Shown: positions 18,042-26,375, counted from the first letter of the stretch. The stretch: DNA of 64,000 nt from Paenibacillus lupini (GCF_011761355.1 NZ_JAASRW010000012.1:88132-152131), one strand, 5' to 3'. Numbers and translations are program-made. The notes: generated by a model not told the origin, from the letters alone.

Positions 18042-18644
18042 ATGAAGTTGCTACAAGATCGAATACGCAAAGAAGGATTGATATTGTCCAATACGGTACT
18101 TAAGGTCGACTCCTTCTTGAATCATCAAGTGGACACGGCGCTTGCATTAGAGATTGGGAAGGAATTTGCCAGACGGTTTGAGGACAAGACTATTACGAAG
18201 GTGCTGACGATTGAAGCAAGCGGCATACAATTTGCGATGGCTGTTGGCATCGCGCTTAATATTCCTTTTGTTTACGCCAAGAAGAAGAAGGCCATTACCC
18301 AATCCGAGCAGGTCTACTCCGCGTCTGTTCATTCTTTTACTAAGCAAGAAACCTATCAGGTGACGATATCGAAAAATTACTTGGGACCGGAAGATAAAGT
18401 GCTCATCGTGGACGACTTTCTTGCAACGGGTGCAGCGCTTGTTGGTTTAGTCCAAATCGTTAATGAAGCTGGAGCTGAACTGGCCGGCGTAGGTTGTGTG
18501 ATTGAAAAAGGGTTTCAAGAGGGAAGAGGCTTGCTGGAGCAGATGAATGTGAGCGTTGAGTCGCTTGCCATTATATCTCGAATGGCTCCAGGGGAAATCT
18601 ATTTTGAGGAGCCTGCCAAAGAGCTCGTAAAGGAGACCGTATAG
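18042..18644 (+). CDS. xpt: Xanthine phosphoribosyltransferase
   Basis: The 200-residue cytoplasmic enzyme converts xanthine and PRPP to XMP in purine salvage. It matches Bacillus Xpt from the start (MKLLQDRIRKEG) and has the PRPP-binding motif VLIVDDFLATGAAL near residue 125-138. Length is close to the 194 residues of the Bacillus subtilis enzyme. ATG at 18042 has AGAGGAG upstream. It is the first gene of a two-gene operon with the xanthine permease (3 bases apart) under the guanine riboswitch, the same arrangement as in Bacillus. Confidence 0.97.
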   Translation: MKLLQDRIRKEGLILSNTVLKVDSFLNHQVDTALALEIGKEFARRFEDKTITKVLTIEASGIQFAMAVGIALNIPFVYAKKKKAITQSEQVYSASVHSFTKQETYQVTISKNYLGPEDKVLIVDDFLATGAALVGLVQIVNEAGAELAGVGCVIEKGFQEGRGLLEQMNVSVESLAIISRMAPGEIYFEEPAKELVKETV

Positions 18645-18646
18645 AT

Positions 18647-19918
18647 ATGCTGGGCAAACAGAGAGCAATTACATTAGGATTTCAGCATGTCTTAGCTATG
18701 TACGCAGGTGCGGTTGTTGTACCATTAATAGTCGGCGCCGCACTCCATTTGAACAACACACAGATGGCATACTTGATTGCAGCAGATTTGTTTACATGTG
18801 GTCTTGCCACGCTCTTGCAGGTGTTGGGTACCAAATACTTTGGCAGCAGACTACCGGTTATACTCGGTTGTACGTTTACCGCGGTAGGTCCCATTATTGC
18901 GATTGCTTCGACCTCGAATTTGGCAACCGCTTATGGAGCGATTATATTATCTGGCTTATTTGTTGTATTGGCAGCACCGTTATACGGGAAGCTGTTAAAG
19001 TTCTTCCCTGTTATCGTCACCGGTTCGGTTGTTACCATTATTGGACTCTCCTTGATCCCCGTAGCAATGAATAATGTAGCGGGTGGTCAAGGAAGCAGCG
19101 ATTTTGGCATGCCGCGTAATTTACTCTTGGCGCTATGTACACTTGTCGTTATATTGCTTGTGAATCGGTTCGCGAAAGGTTTCTTACAATCGATTTCCGT
19201 TCTGATCGGGCTTGCCGTTGGTACAATTGTGGCTTATTCGATGGGTATCGTTAGCTTTACTCCTGTATCGGAGGCTTCATGGTTCAACATCGTTCAGCCA
19301 TTCTACTTTGGCACACCGCAGTTTAACCTAACCGCTGTTTTCACCATGATTATCGTCAATATTGTAAGTATGGTGGAATCTACAGGCGTCTATTTAGCTG
19401 TCGGCCGAGCAACGGATCAGAAGGTTGAGCAGAAGCAGATCATTAACGGACTGCGTTCCGAAGGGGCAGCGATTATGCTAGGCGGCTTATTTAATGCATT
19501 TCCATACACAGCTTTTTCGCAAAATGTTGGCTTGATCACGCTCACTCGCGTGAAGACCCGTGACGTCATTTTTGCAGCTGGCGGCATTATGGTTATACTC
19601 GGTCTGCTGCCGAAGCTTGCTGCTATTACAACCGTTATCCCAAATGCTGTGCTTGGCGGAGCGATGATAGTTATGTTCGGCTCCGTTGCGGCATCCGGTA
19701 TCTCGATCTTGTCCGAAGTGGATTTACGCAAGGAGCGTAACCTGCTCATCGCAGCCTGCAGCATTGCTGTTGGTCTCGGGTCATCTGCAGTCCCACAAAT
19801 TTTCGACCAATTGCCGGATTTTGCTAAGATGCTGCTTCAGAACGGAATCGTAACCGGATCCGTTACAGCCATTCTGCTGAACTTGCTTTTATCCAATAAG
19901 AATAACTCAGAGGCTTGA
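18647..19918 (+). CDS. pbuX: Xanthine permease (NCS2 family)
   Basis: The 423-residue protein is an NCS2 nucleobase:cation symporter with about 12-14 membrane segments. It carries the family features FQHVLAMYAGAVVVPLIVG at the N-terminus, VESTGVYLAVGRAT (the substrate-site glutamate) and NAFPYTAFSQNVGLITLT (the NCS2 signature). It imports xanthine for the phosphoribosyltransferase encoded just upstream. The ATG follows the xpt stop by two bases, so translation is coupled. The ~200 bases that follow it contain no clear terminator. Confidence 0.95.
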   Translation: MLGKQRAITLGFQHVLAMYAGAVVVPLIVGAALHLNNTQMAYLIAADLFTCGLATLLQVLGTKYFGSRLPVILGCTFTAVGPIIAIASTSNLATAYGAIILSGLFVVLAAPLYGKLLKFFPVIVTGSVVTIIGLSLIPVAMNNVAGGQGSSDFGMPRNLLLALCTLVVILLVNRFAKGFLQSISVLIGLAVGTIVAYSMGIVSFTPVSEASWFNIVQPFYFGTPQFNLTAVFTMIIVNIVSMVESTGVYLAVGRATDQKVEQKQIINGLRSEGAAIMLGGLFNAFPYTAFSQNVGLITLTRVKTRDVIFAAGGIMVILGLLPKLAAITTVIPNAVLGGAMIVMFGSVAASGISILSEVDLRKERNLLIAACSIAVGLGSSAVPQIFDQLPDFAKMLLQNGIVTGSVTAILLNLLLSNKNNSEA

Positions 19919-20066
19919 ATATAGAAGGATGAATTTATTAACAAATAAGTTGCAGGAAGAATTGTCTTGAAAATGGGAAAGCTTCCTTAGAAGATTGTTT
20001 TTAGGCCTAATGCCTTAAAAAACTGAAAATAATGGGAGAATAAACCTGTATCTTTATGCGTGATTA

Positions 20067-20080
20067 TGAATTATAATCAA
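20067..20080 (+). promoter_or_regulatory. Candidate ArgR/AhrC (ARG) box over a -10 element
   Basis: TGAATTATAATCAA matches 12 of 14 positions of the ARG half-box consensus TGAATWWWWATTCA and overlaps TATAAT at 20072-20077, the likely -10 of the amino-acid importer genes. GATTAT and ATAATC also form a 6-bp dyad here. Confidence 0.35.
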
Positions 20081-20117
20081 CTAGTTTTTAATGAACAGAC
20101 ATCAGGAGTTGAATAAC

Positions 20118-20990
20118 ATGACAGTAAAAAAAAGCTTAGTTTTTATTTTAACATTAGTTGTCGTGTTGTCGCTGGCGGCTTGCGGCGGTAACAAAAACAA
20201 CGGAAATAACTCTTCTTCTAATGCATCTGAAAGCCCAGCTGCTTCCGCAGATAATGGTGCTGCAGAAGCGACAGGCAAGTTGGCGGACATTAAGAAGGCT
20301 GGCAAAATCGTACTCGGAACAAGCGCGGAATATGCGCCGTATGAGTTTCATAAGAATGTAGATGGTAAAGATCAAATCGTTGGTTTTGACATCGAGATCG
20401 CGAAAGAAGTAGCAAAGGATCTGGGTGTTGACCTGGAGATTAAAGATATGGACTTCGGCAACCTGCTTGCAGAGCTGAAGCTTGGCAAAATCGACTTCGT
20501 TATCGCTGGTATGACACCAGATGAGGAGCGTGCGAAAGCAGTAGACTTCTCGAAAATTTATTACGAAGCGAAGCAAGGTGTCCTTGTACGTGCTGCGGAT
20601 AAAGATAAATTCAATACGATGGCTAATCTTGAAGGCAAAGCCATTGGTGTTCAAATGGGCTCCACTCAAGAGAAAATCGCTCAAGGCATCAAAGGCGCTA
20701 AGCTGAAATCTTTGGGTAAAACAACGGATTTGGTTCTTGAACTGAAATCGCAAAAGGTGGATGCTCTGATCGCCGAGCTTCCAGTAGCTCAAGGTTACGC
20801 TAATGTAAATTCGGATTTATTCTTATCGGCTATTTCACCTGAGTACGAGAACAGCGGATCTGCTGTTGCTGTTAATAAAGGGGAAGCTGATCTTTTGGCA
20901 GAGATTCAAAAAACGCTTGATCATCTGACTGCAGACAAGAAGATTGATCAATGGGTATCGGAAATGACAGCTGTTTCGGAGAAAGAATAG
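20118..20990 (+). CDS. artP: Polar amino-acid ABC transporter substrate-binding lipoprotein
   Basis: The 290-residue protein has a lipoprotein signal with lipobox LSLAAC (Cys22), a short low-complexity linker and a family 3 solute-binding domain, with KLADIKKAGKIVLGTSAEYAPYEF, GFDIEIAKEVAKDLG and FVIAGMTPDEERAKAVDFSKIY. It belongs to the Art/Gln/His type that bind polar amino acids; the symbol follows the best resemblance to Bacillus ArtP (YqiX), an arginine-binding protein, and the true ligand is unproven. ATG at 20118 has CAGGAG 9 bases upstream. Permease and ATPase follow; an internal hairpin at 21000-21033 may raise its share of the transcript. Confidence 0.88.
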   Translation: MTVKKSLVFILTLVVVLSLAACGGNKNNGNNSSSNASESPAASADNGAAEATGKLADIKKAGKIVLGTSAEYAPYEFHKNVDGKDQIVGFDIEIAKEVAKDLGVDLEIKDMDFGNLLAELKLGKIDFVIAGMTPDEERAKAVDFSKIYYEAKQGVLVRAADKDKFNTMANLEGKAIGVQMGSTQEKIAQGIKGAKLKSLGKTTDLVLELKSQKVDALIAELPVAQGYANVNSDLFLSAISPEYENSGSAVAVNKGEADLLAEIQKTLDHLTADKKIDQWVSEMTAVSEKE

Positions 20991-20999
20991 AAACCATCA

Positions 21000-21033
21000 G
21001 GGAAATAGGGGAGTAATCGCTATTTCCCTTTTT
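21000..21033 (+). terminator. Internal hairpin with T run between artP and artQ
   Basis: GGGAAATAG (21000-21008) pairs with CTATTTCCC (21020-21028), followed by five T. Such partial terminators are common after binding-protein genes. Confidence 0.8.
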
Positions 21034-21062
21034 ACGTAAATACAAAAGGCAGGGTTGACATC

Positions 21063-21734
21063 ATGGAACTAGCGTATAATTGGGATTTTTCTTTTCTAAA
21101 CGACTATGGCTCTTATTACTGGACAGGTATCAGGATGACCTTGGAAGTTTCCTTGCTTGCTGTCCTTAGCGGACTTATATTAGGGACGCTGGTATCCTTT
21201 TTGCGTCTATCGGGACTATGGCCGCTTCGTTTGATCGGATCGGTATATGTTGAAATTATTCGCGGGACACCACTTATCGTCCAGCTGTTCTTGTTTAACT
21301 ACGGACTACCGATTTTCCTAGGATTTGATATCGGAATCTTTACGGCTGCATACCTGGCTCTTACCATTAACAGCGCTGCGTACATCGCTGAGATTATGAG
21401 AGCAGGGATCCAAGCGGTTGATAAAGGTCAAATGGAGGCTGCCCGTTCGCTAGGAATGTCGAGAAGCCTTGCGATGCGCCAGATTATTCTTCCTCAAGCT
21501 TTCAAAAATGTCCTTCCTGCGCTTGGCAACGAGTTTGTTGTTGTAGTAAAAGAATCCTCGGTGCTATCCGTTATCGGCTTCGCTGAATTGACTTATCAGG
21601 CGAATGCGATTCGAGGAGCGACATTTATTTCGATAGAGCCTATGCTTATATCGGCGCTTATCTATTTCGTCTTGATCTTTACGATGTCCAAGCTGCTTGG
21701 CATTGGCGAGCGGAGGTTGAAAACAAGTGATTAA
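21063..21734 (+). CDS. artQ: Polar amino-acid ABC transporter permease
   Basis: The 223-residue permease belongs to the HisMQ family of polar amino-acid importers. It has about five membrane segments, ISNxG-type N-terminal features (YYWTGIRMTLEVSLLAVLSGL), RGTPLIVQLFLFNYGLP, and the ATPase-contact loop EAARSLGMSRSLAMRQIILPQA. It presumably forms a homodimer. The last 8 bases overlap the ATPase gene, so the two are coupled. It acts with the binding protein upstream. Confidence 0.93.
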   Translation: MELAYNWDFSFLNDYGSYYWTGIRMTLEVSLLAVLSGLILGTLVSFLRLSGLWPLRLIGSVYVEIIRGTPLIVQLFLFNYGLPIFLGFDIGIFTAAYLALTINSAAYIAEIMRAGIQAVDKGQMEAARSLGMSRSLAMRQIILPQAFKNVLPALGNEFVVVVKESSVLSVIGFAELTYQANAIRGATFISIEPMLISALIYFVLIFTMSKLLGIGERRLKTSD

Positions 21735-22449
21735 AGTTAGTGGACTGAAGAAGTCATTTGGCAAAGCCAATATTCTAAACGGTATTGATGCAGAGATCGC
21801 CAAAGGCGAAGTTGTCGTTGTTATTGGACCAAGTGGTTCAGGCAAAAGTACGTTCCTCAGATGTCTGAATTTGCTCGAGACGCCTACTGGCGGAGAGATT
21901 GAATATGAAGGCAAGCTGCTGACGGACCGTAAAGTGAATATCAATGAACTGCGTCAAAGCATGGGCATGGTATTCCAGCAGTTTAACCTGTTCCCGCATA
22001 AGACGGTTCTGGAGAACGTGACTCTTGCCCCAATCAAGGTACAGAACATGTCGAAGGCTGAAGCGGAGAAGATTGGTGTTGAACTGCTTCGCCGCGTTGG
22101 GCTAGAGGGCAAGCAGGATGCCTATCCGAATCGTTTGTCCGGCGGGCAAAAGCAGCGTGTAGCCATCGCCCGTGCGCTAGCGATGCACCCTCACGTTATG
22201 CTGTTTGACGAGCCTACATCAGCGCTTGATCCTGAGATGGTCGGCGAGGTTCTGGATGTGATGAAGTCCCTTGCGAAAGAGGGGATGACGATGGTCATCG
22301 TAACCCATGAGATGGGCTTCGCACGTGAAGTAGGAGACCGTTTATTGTTTATCGACGGTGGTTTGATTGTTGAGCAAGGACCTCCTCGGGAAGTGTTTAG
22401 CAATCCGCAGCATCCGCGGACGAAGGAGTTTCTCAGCAAAGTATTGTAA
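21727..22449 (+). CDS. artR: Polar amino-acid ABC transporter ATP-binding protein
   Basis: The 240-residue ATPase starts at GTG 21727 inside the end of the permease gene. Motifs: Walker A GPSGSGKST (about residues 33-41), Q-loop MGMVFQQFNLFPHKT, signature LSGGQKQR, Walker B VMLFDEPTSALDPE and the switch His in VIVTHEMGF. It closes the three-gene importer; arginine or another polar amino acid is the expected substrate. Bacillus uses the name artR (YqiZ) for the equivalent subunit. Confidence 0.94.
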   Translation: MIKVSGLKKSFGKANILNGIDAEIAKGEVVVVIGPSGSGKSTFLRCLNLLETPTGGEIEYEGKLLTDRKVNINELRQSMGMVFQQFNLFPHKTVLENVTLAPIKVQNMSKAEAEKIGVELLRRVGLEGKQDAYPNRLSGGQKQRVAIARALAMHPHVMLFDEPTSALDPEMVGEVLDVMKSLAKEGMTMVIVTHEMGFAREVGDRLLFIDGGLIVEQGPPREVFSNPQHPRTKEFLSKVL

Positions 22450-22458
22450 GTAACGGAA

Positions 22459-22506
22459 AAAGAGACTTCTCTTGAGCGTAGACGCTCATGGGAAGTCTCT
22501 TTCGTT
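22459..22506. terminator. Bidirectional terminator between artR and alkaline phosphatase genes
   Basis: AAAGAGACTTC (22459-22469) pairs with GAAGTCTCTTT (22492-22502) around an inner TGAGCG/CGCTCA stem. The A and T flanks let it serve both converging genes. Confidence 0.9.
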
Positions 22507-22532
22507 TTGCGCGGATTTTATTGTCGGGGGAA

Positions 22533-23798
22533 TTATTTCTTAACTGTAATGCCCATCGCTTGAGCGAGCTTGCTGAAGATTTGTGTATTCTCATAAATAC
22601 CGGAGAAGATCTCAGCCCCTGCACCTGTTACGGTAACCGGCACATCTACACCTGTATGTCCGGATGTTGTCCAGTCCACTACAAAGCTCATTTTGGAGTT
22701 GGCAATGGCAAATGGTCCGTCTTCACCAGAGATGGTTGCACCATCGGTGGACTCATCCGAAGCATCAACTTCTTCTACTGAGAAGCCGCCTGTTTCATGG
22801 TCAGCAAGGACGAGGACAAGCGTATCTGGATGCTTCTTAGCGAAATCTTTGGCTACTTTAACGGATTTGTCCAGCTCTTGACCGGCTTTGATCGTCAGTT
22901 TCGCGTTATTGTTGTGAGCCATTTCATCCGTCGCTTCTTCTTCAACCATAAGGAAGAAGCCTTTTTTGTTGGTAGAAAGGGTATCAAGCGCCTTTTTCGT
23001 CATGTCAGGCAAAGATACGATTGGATTGTACACATCGCCTTGGCCTTCAGGTTTTTGCTGGAACATTTCTTCGTTTGCGAACAGGCCAAGCAGCTTGCCT
23101 TTGGCTTTCGACATATCCGTTTTGTTCGTCACGTAAGTATATCCAAGCGACTTCGCCTTTTTGACAAGGTCGCCTTGTGTCCCTTTACTTTTCTCGGAAG
23201 GATCAGCTGGTGTCTCGTCTTTGAAAGCACCAGTATTCCCAGCTGGGAACCAGAAGTCTTCGCCGCCGCCGAGCAGCACGTCAACTTTTGATTTCGTTAA
23301 ATATTGCAGGGCGATATCGCTCTGCTTGGAACGATCTTCAACATGGGAAGCGAAAGCGGCTGGCGTTGCATCTGTAATTTGGCTTGTTGTAACAAGACCG
23401 GTAGACATGCCTTTATCCTTCGCATATTCCATAATTGTTTTAACGCTTTTCTTATTCGCATCCACGCCTATTGCGCCATTATAAGTTTTCACACCGCTTG
23501 CATAAGCGGTTGCAGAGGCAGCAGAGTCTGTGATTGCTGTTGTGGAGCTTGTATGGATCAGACCAACGTACGGCATCGAATCCATAGCCAGTTGTCCGGT
23601 TTCACCTACTGTTGCAAGACGAATTGCATCACGCTGAGCCGTCCCCATGCCGTCGCCGACGAAGAGAACAACATTTTTTGCTTTAGTTGTAGCTGCCTCA
23701 GCCTTGTAATTTCCTTGAATCCCTGTGTAGCTTGTTATGACAAGAGCGGCTGCCGCTGTCCCGATTAATGCCGTTTTCCAACCTGTGATGACTTTCAT
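22533..23798 (-). CDS. phoA: Secreted alkaline phosphatase
   Basis: The 421-residue enzyme releases phosphate from organic phosphomonoesters outside the cell. It has a signal peptide (about residues 1-36, ending AEAA) and the conserved metal and catalytic residues: Asp49 in VLFVGDGMG, Ser92 in TAITDSAASATA, the VEEEATDEMAHNNN and LVLADHETGGF metal motifs, and the His in TSGHTGVDVP. Length is usual for Bacillus PhoA/PhoB. A strong ribosome site (AGGAGGAGAT) precedes ATG at 23798. Four PHO-box-like hexamers at 11-base steps lie upstream (see 23855-23893), so PhoP control under phosphate limitation is likely. Confidence 0.95.
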   Translation of the reverse strand: MKVITGWKTALIGTAAAALVITSYTGIQGNYKAEAATTKAKNVVLFVGDGMGTAQRDAIRLATVGETGQLAMDSMPYVGLIHTSSTTAITDSAASATAYASGVKTYNGAIGVDANKKSVKTIMEYAKDKGMSTGLVTTSQITDATPAAFASHVEDRSKQSDIALQYLTKSKVDVLLGGGEDFWFPAGNTGAFKDETPADPSEKSKGTQGDLVKKAKSLGYTYVTNKTDMSKAKGKLLGLFANEEMFQQKPEGQGDVYNPIVSLPDMTKKALDTLSTNKKGFFLMVEEEATDEMAHNNNAKLTIKAGQELDKSVKVAKDFAKKHPDTLVLVLADHETGGFSVEEVDASDESTDGATISGEDGPFAIANSKMSFVVDWTTSGHTGVDVPVTVTGAGAEIFSGIYENTQIFSKLAQAMGITVKK

Positions 23799-23854
23799 TG
23801 CTAATATCTCCTCCTATTAGATCGCTCTGTTACAACTGCATCTTACCGAGCTTC

Positions 23855-23893
23855 TATTAAGAGAATGTATGGGACAAGTGTAGGTTTTGTAAA
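23855..23893 (-). promoter_or_regulatory. Candidate PHO box (PhoP sites)
   Basis: Read on the minus strand, TTTACA, TACACT, CATACA and TTAATA occur at exact 11-base steps. The first and last fit the TT(A/T/C)A(C/T)A PhoP repeat fully and the third fits 4 of 6; the second is poor. They lie 57-95 bases before the phosphatase start. Confidence 0.45.
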
Positions 23894-23942
23894 TTGCTTA
23901 CATAAATAGGAGTGAGGTAGTGGTTTTAGTGTTAAAACAGGC

Positions 23943-24428
23943 CTAGAGCCTTACGAATTCCTGCACCCAATAGGACCGATATCGACTATCCGCTGTTCCT
24001 GGTGCATAGCCGACTCCTAGATGAGTGAATTTTGGTGATAAAATGTTAGCGCGGTGGCCGGGACTGTTCATCCAAGCTTCCATCACGGCTGCTGGCGTTC
24101 GCTGCCCGGCAGCAATATTCTCGCCATAAGCGGTCCACTCTACGCCATATTGAGTTAGCATTTGTCCAGGAGTTCCATAAGTAGGGGAAACATGATCAAA
24201 GTAATTGTTATCCCGCATATCTAATGCTTTTATTTCAGCTACCTCAAATAGAATCTCAAGTCTGCTAAGAGGTAGTAAACCCGCTTGTATGCGTTCCTCA
24301 TTTACAAGAGCAAATACTTCATCCGCAAAAGTAGTTTCCTGCAAAGGAAACAAAAGCTCCGTTTTATGATTAGTAGAAGTCTTTTTTGTTGCTGATTTCC
24401 GCTTTGTCACCGTTTTCTTCTTCGTCAC
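23943..24428 (-). CDS. CAP/SCP-domain protein (YkwD-like) without a signal peptide
   Basis: The 161-residue protein carries a bacterial CAP (SCP/PR1) domain from about residue 35: DEVFALVNEERIQAGLLPL, DMRDNNYFDHVSPTYGTPG, AYGENIAAG, AVMEAWMNSPGHRANIL and GVGYA. The domain's conserved His and Glu residues are present (FDHVSP, GENIAAG, PGHRANI). Most family members in this group are exported, but here the N-terminus is MTKKKTVTKRKSATKKT, rich in Lys and Thr and without any hydrophobic core. It may be a spore-coat or cytoplasmic protein, or the true start may be missed. GTG at 24428 has AGGGGG upstream. No function is assigned. Confidence 0.85.
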   Translation of the reverse strand: MTKKKTVTKRKSATKKTSTNHKTELLFPLQETTFADEVFALVNEERIQAGLLPLSRLEILFEVAEIKALDMRDNNYFDHVSPTYGTPGQMLTQYGVEWTAYGENIAAGQRTPAAVMEAWMNSPGHRANILSPKFTHLGVGYAPGTADSRYRSYWVQEFVRL

Positions 24429-24531
24429 CCAATTATCCCCCTAATCGATCAAGCTGGAATATGATATTCTATTCATACAATCAAGTCTTGTTTGGATGGT
24501 TGGTCAGGTTGATAGAGTAGGAGTGATCATA

Positions 24532-25011
24532 ATGTTTAACGGAAGCTTGTATACAGGTACAAGAGAAGAGAATTATACGCTGCTTATCAAGCAATTAGCG
24601 GCACTAGTGGAGGACGAGCGCAGCAGAATTGCCAATCTGGCGAATGCATCAGCACTGCTGCAGCAGTTTCTTGAAGATATTAATTGGGTAGGTTTTTATT
24701 TGCTTGAAGGGGACGAGCTGGTGCTTGGTCCTTTCCAGGGGAAACCGGCTTGTACGCGGATTGCAGTTGGAAGAGGAGTATGCGGCACTTCTATTGCGCG
24801 TAAGGAAGCGATCCTGGTTGATGATGTTCATCAATTCCCAGGACATATCGCCTGCGACAGCGCCTCTAATTCGGAGATTGTTATACCGCTGTACAGCGGC
24901 GGCCAGCTTATTGGGTTACTTGATATCGACAGCCCGCTGTTTAGCCGGTTCGACGAAACAGACCTGCAGTATTTGACCATTTTTACAGAGCGGTTAGGCG
25001 AATATCTGTAA
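24532..25011 (+). CDS. msrC: Free methionine-(R)-sulfoxide reductase (GAF domain)
   Basis: The 159-residue cytoplasmic GAF-domain enzyme reduces free methionine-(R)-sulfoxide with thioredoxin. The three catalytic/resolving cysteines are present: Cys74 (GKPACTRI), Cys84 (GRGVCGTS) and Cys108 (GHIACDSAS), with the same spacing as Cys84, Cys94 and Cys118 of the E. coli enzyme. It corresponds to Bacillus YtsP. ATG at 24532 has TAGGAG 8 bases upstream; an in-frame start at 24496 adds a leader not found in the family. It stands alone, divergent from the CAP gene. Confidence 0.93.
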   Translation: MFNGSLYTGTREENYTLLIKQLAALVEDERSRIANLANASALLQQFLEDINWVGFYLLEGDELVLGPFQGKPACTRIAVGRGVCGTSIARKEAILVDDVHQFPGHIACDSASNSEIVIPLYSGGQLIGLLDIDSPLFSRFDETDLQYLTIFTERLGEYL

Positions 25012-25105
25012 AAGTTAAGGAAAGAATAGGTCCAAGCTCAGCTCCTTGGATTATGTGCATGTAATACGAAAATTGAGCAAACGCACAATTTTGGTATATG
25101 CCTAT

Positions 25106-25132
25106 ACCCTTTGGGTTTTTAAACATAGGATA
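25106..25132 (+). promoter_or_regulatory. Candidate sigma-K promoter of the YjcZ-type gene
   Basis: AC at 25106-25107 is followed after 16 bases by CATAGGATA (25124-25132), which fits the sigma-K form AC-N16/17-CATANNNTA. It lies 30 bases before a sporulation-peptide gene. Confidence 0.5.
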
Positions 25133-25161
25133 CTGTACATTAGTTTAAAGGAGATGAACAA

Positions 25162-25296
25162 ATGAGCTACGGAGTAGGTCCAGTTGCAGGAGGCTACGGC
25201 GGCGGTTATCCGCACGGTGGAGGCCAATCTTCATTCGGATTCATTCTCGTCCTCTTTATTCTGCTAGTTATCATAATCAGATCCGTTTGGTTATAA
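25162..25296 (+). CDS. YjcZ-family sporulation peptide, 44 residues
   Basis: This short gene encodes 44 residues: a Gly/Tyr-rich start (MSYGVGPVAGGYGGGYPHGG) followed by FGFILVLFILLVIIIRSVWL, a single membrane segment. This layout defines the YjcZ/SscA family of small spore-associated membrane peptides. AAAGGAGATG lies 7 bases before the ATG. A sigma-K-like promoter and a strong terminator enclose it, so it is a single-gene transcript probably made late in the mother cell. Its molecular role is unknown; in Bacillus, SscA affects coat assembly and germination. Confidence 0.9.
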   Translation: MSYGVGPVAGGYGGGYPHGGGQSSFGFILVLFILLVIIIRSVWL

Positions 25297-25327
25297 TCCA
25301 GCACTAATCTAGACTTGCTGGTAATAG

Positions 25328-25374
25328 AAAAAAGGCTGCACCTCGCCAAATGGCGTCGTGCAGCCTTTTTTATT
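25328..25374. terminator. Bidirectional terminator
   Basis: AAAAAAGGCTGCAC pairs with GTGCAGCCTTTTTT around an inner GCCA/TGGC stem. It can serve the small peptide gene on the plus strand and ddh on the minus strand. Confidence 0.93.
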
Positions 25375-25385
25375 GTCGCTTGTCC

Positions 25386-26375
25386 CTACAGAAGCTCGCG
25401 ACGCAGCTCTTCAGCCGATTTGGGAGACAGGAGGCCAAACGGAATATCGAAGACCGTTTTGGCACCGGATTGGCCGCTTGCGCTCAGGCGTTGTGCCGCT
25501 CTTGCGTAAGCAACAAGTACGCTTGCCGTAAATTCAGGATTGCTCTCCAGCTTAAGTCCGAATTCAATCAGCTGCTTTGTACCTTCACCCGTTACGCCGC
25601 TGCGAATGACGAAGCCGCCGTGAGGCATGCCTTGATGCTCGGATTTCAATTGCTCTTCGGTAATGAAAGTAACAGTTGTATCATAATCGGAGAAATAGTT
25701 CGGCATATTTACAATCGTTTGGCGGATTTGCTCTTGGTCAGCGCCTTCCTCCGCAACGACGTAACATTCACGCAGATGTTTCTCACGTGTCGTAAATTCA
25801 GGTGTTTCACCCGAACGGATACGGTCAATCACGTTTTGAACAGGGACCGTATATTGCACGCCGCCTTTTACGCCTGGTACACGGCGGATCGCATCCGAGT
25901 GGCCTTGGCTGACACCTTTGCCCCAGAACGTATAATCTTTGCCTTCCGGCAGGATCGCTTCAGCAAGCAGACGGTTCAGTGAGAACAGGCCTGGATCCCA
26001 GCCAGTGGAAATAACGCTCAGGTTGCCATTGCTTGAAGCTGCTTTATTAACGGCCTCGAAGAACTCTGGAATTTTCGCATGGGTATCGAAGCTGTCAACG
26101 GTATTGAACATACTCGCAAGGAATGGAGTTTGTTCAGGAAGGTCGGTTGCCGATCCTCCACACAAAATCATAACGTCGATTTTACCTTTATAGGACTCGG
26201 CATTGGAGATGGATTCAAAACGAACACCTTCCGTGCTTGCTGCCAGATCAGAAGGCTCCCTCCGAGTGAAGATAGCAACCAGCTCCATGTCGCTGTTTTG
26301 CGCAATGGCTTTATGTACACCTTTTCCAAGATTTCCGTAACCTACGATGCCAATTTGAATCTTTTGATTGCTCAT
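25386..26375 (-). CDS. ddh: meso-diaminopimelate D-dehydrogenase
   Basis: The 329-residue NADPH-dependent enzyme makes meso-diaminopimelate from tetrahydrodipicolinate in one step, supplying lysine and peptidoglycan synthesis. It has the N-terminal Rossmann motif IGIVGYGNLGKG (about residues 8-19) and the family stretches LCGGSATDLPEQTPFLA, DSFDTHAKI, STGWDPGLFSLNRLL, WGKGVSQGHSDAIRRVPGV and HLRECYVVAEEG. Length and motifs agree with known Ddh enzymes. It is a single gene with AGAAGGGAG before the ATG. The dehydrogenase route is scattered among Bacillota and is often found beside the acetylase route. Confidence 0.95.
   Translation of the reverse strand: MSNQKIQIGIVGYGNLGKGVHKAIAQNSDMELVAIFTRREPSDLAASTEGVRFESISNAESYKGKIDVMILCGGSATDLPEQTPFLASMFNTVDSFDTHAKIPEFFEAVNKAASSNGNLSVISTGWDPGLFSLNRLLAEAILPEGKDYTFWGKGVSQGHSDAIRRVPGVKGGVQYTVPVQNVIDRIRSGETPEFTTREKHLRECYVVAEEGADQEQIRQTIVNMPNYFSDYDTTVTFITEEQLKSEHQGMPHGGFVIRSGVTGEGTKQLIEFGLKLESNPEFTASVLVAYARAAQRLSASGQSGAKTVFDIPFGLLSPKSAEELRRELL

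Noticed and set aside
20154..20792. 212-codon minus-strand frame within artP
   Set aside because: It is opposite a clear lipoprotein gene and has no family features; it is a by-product of codon use.
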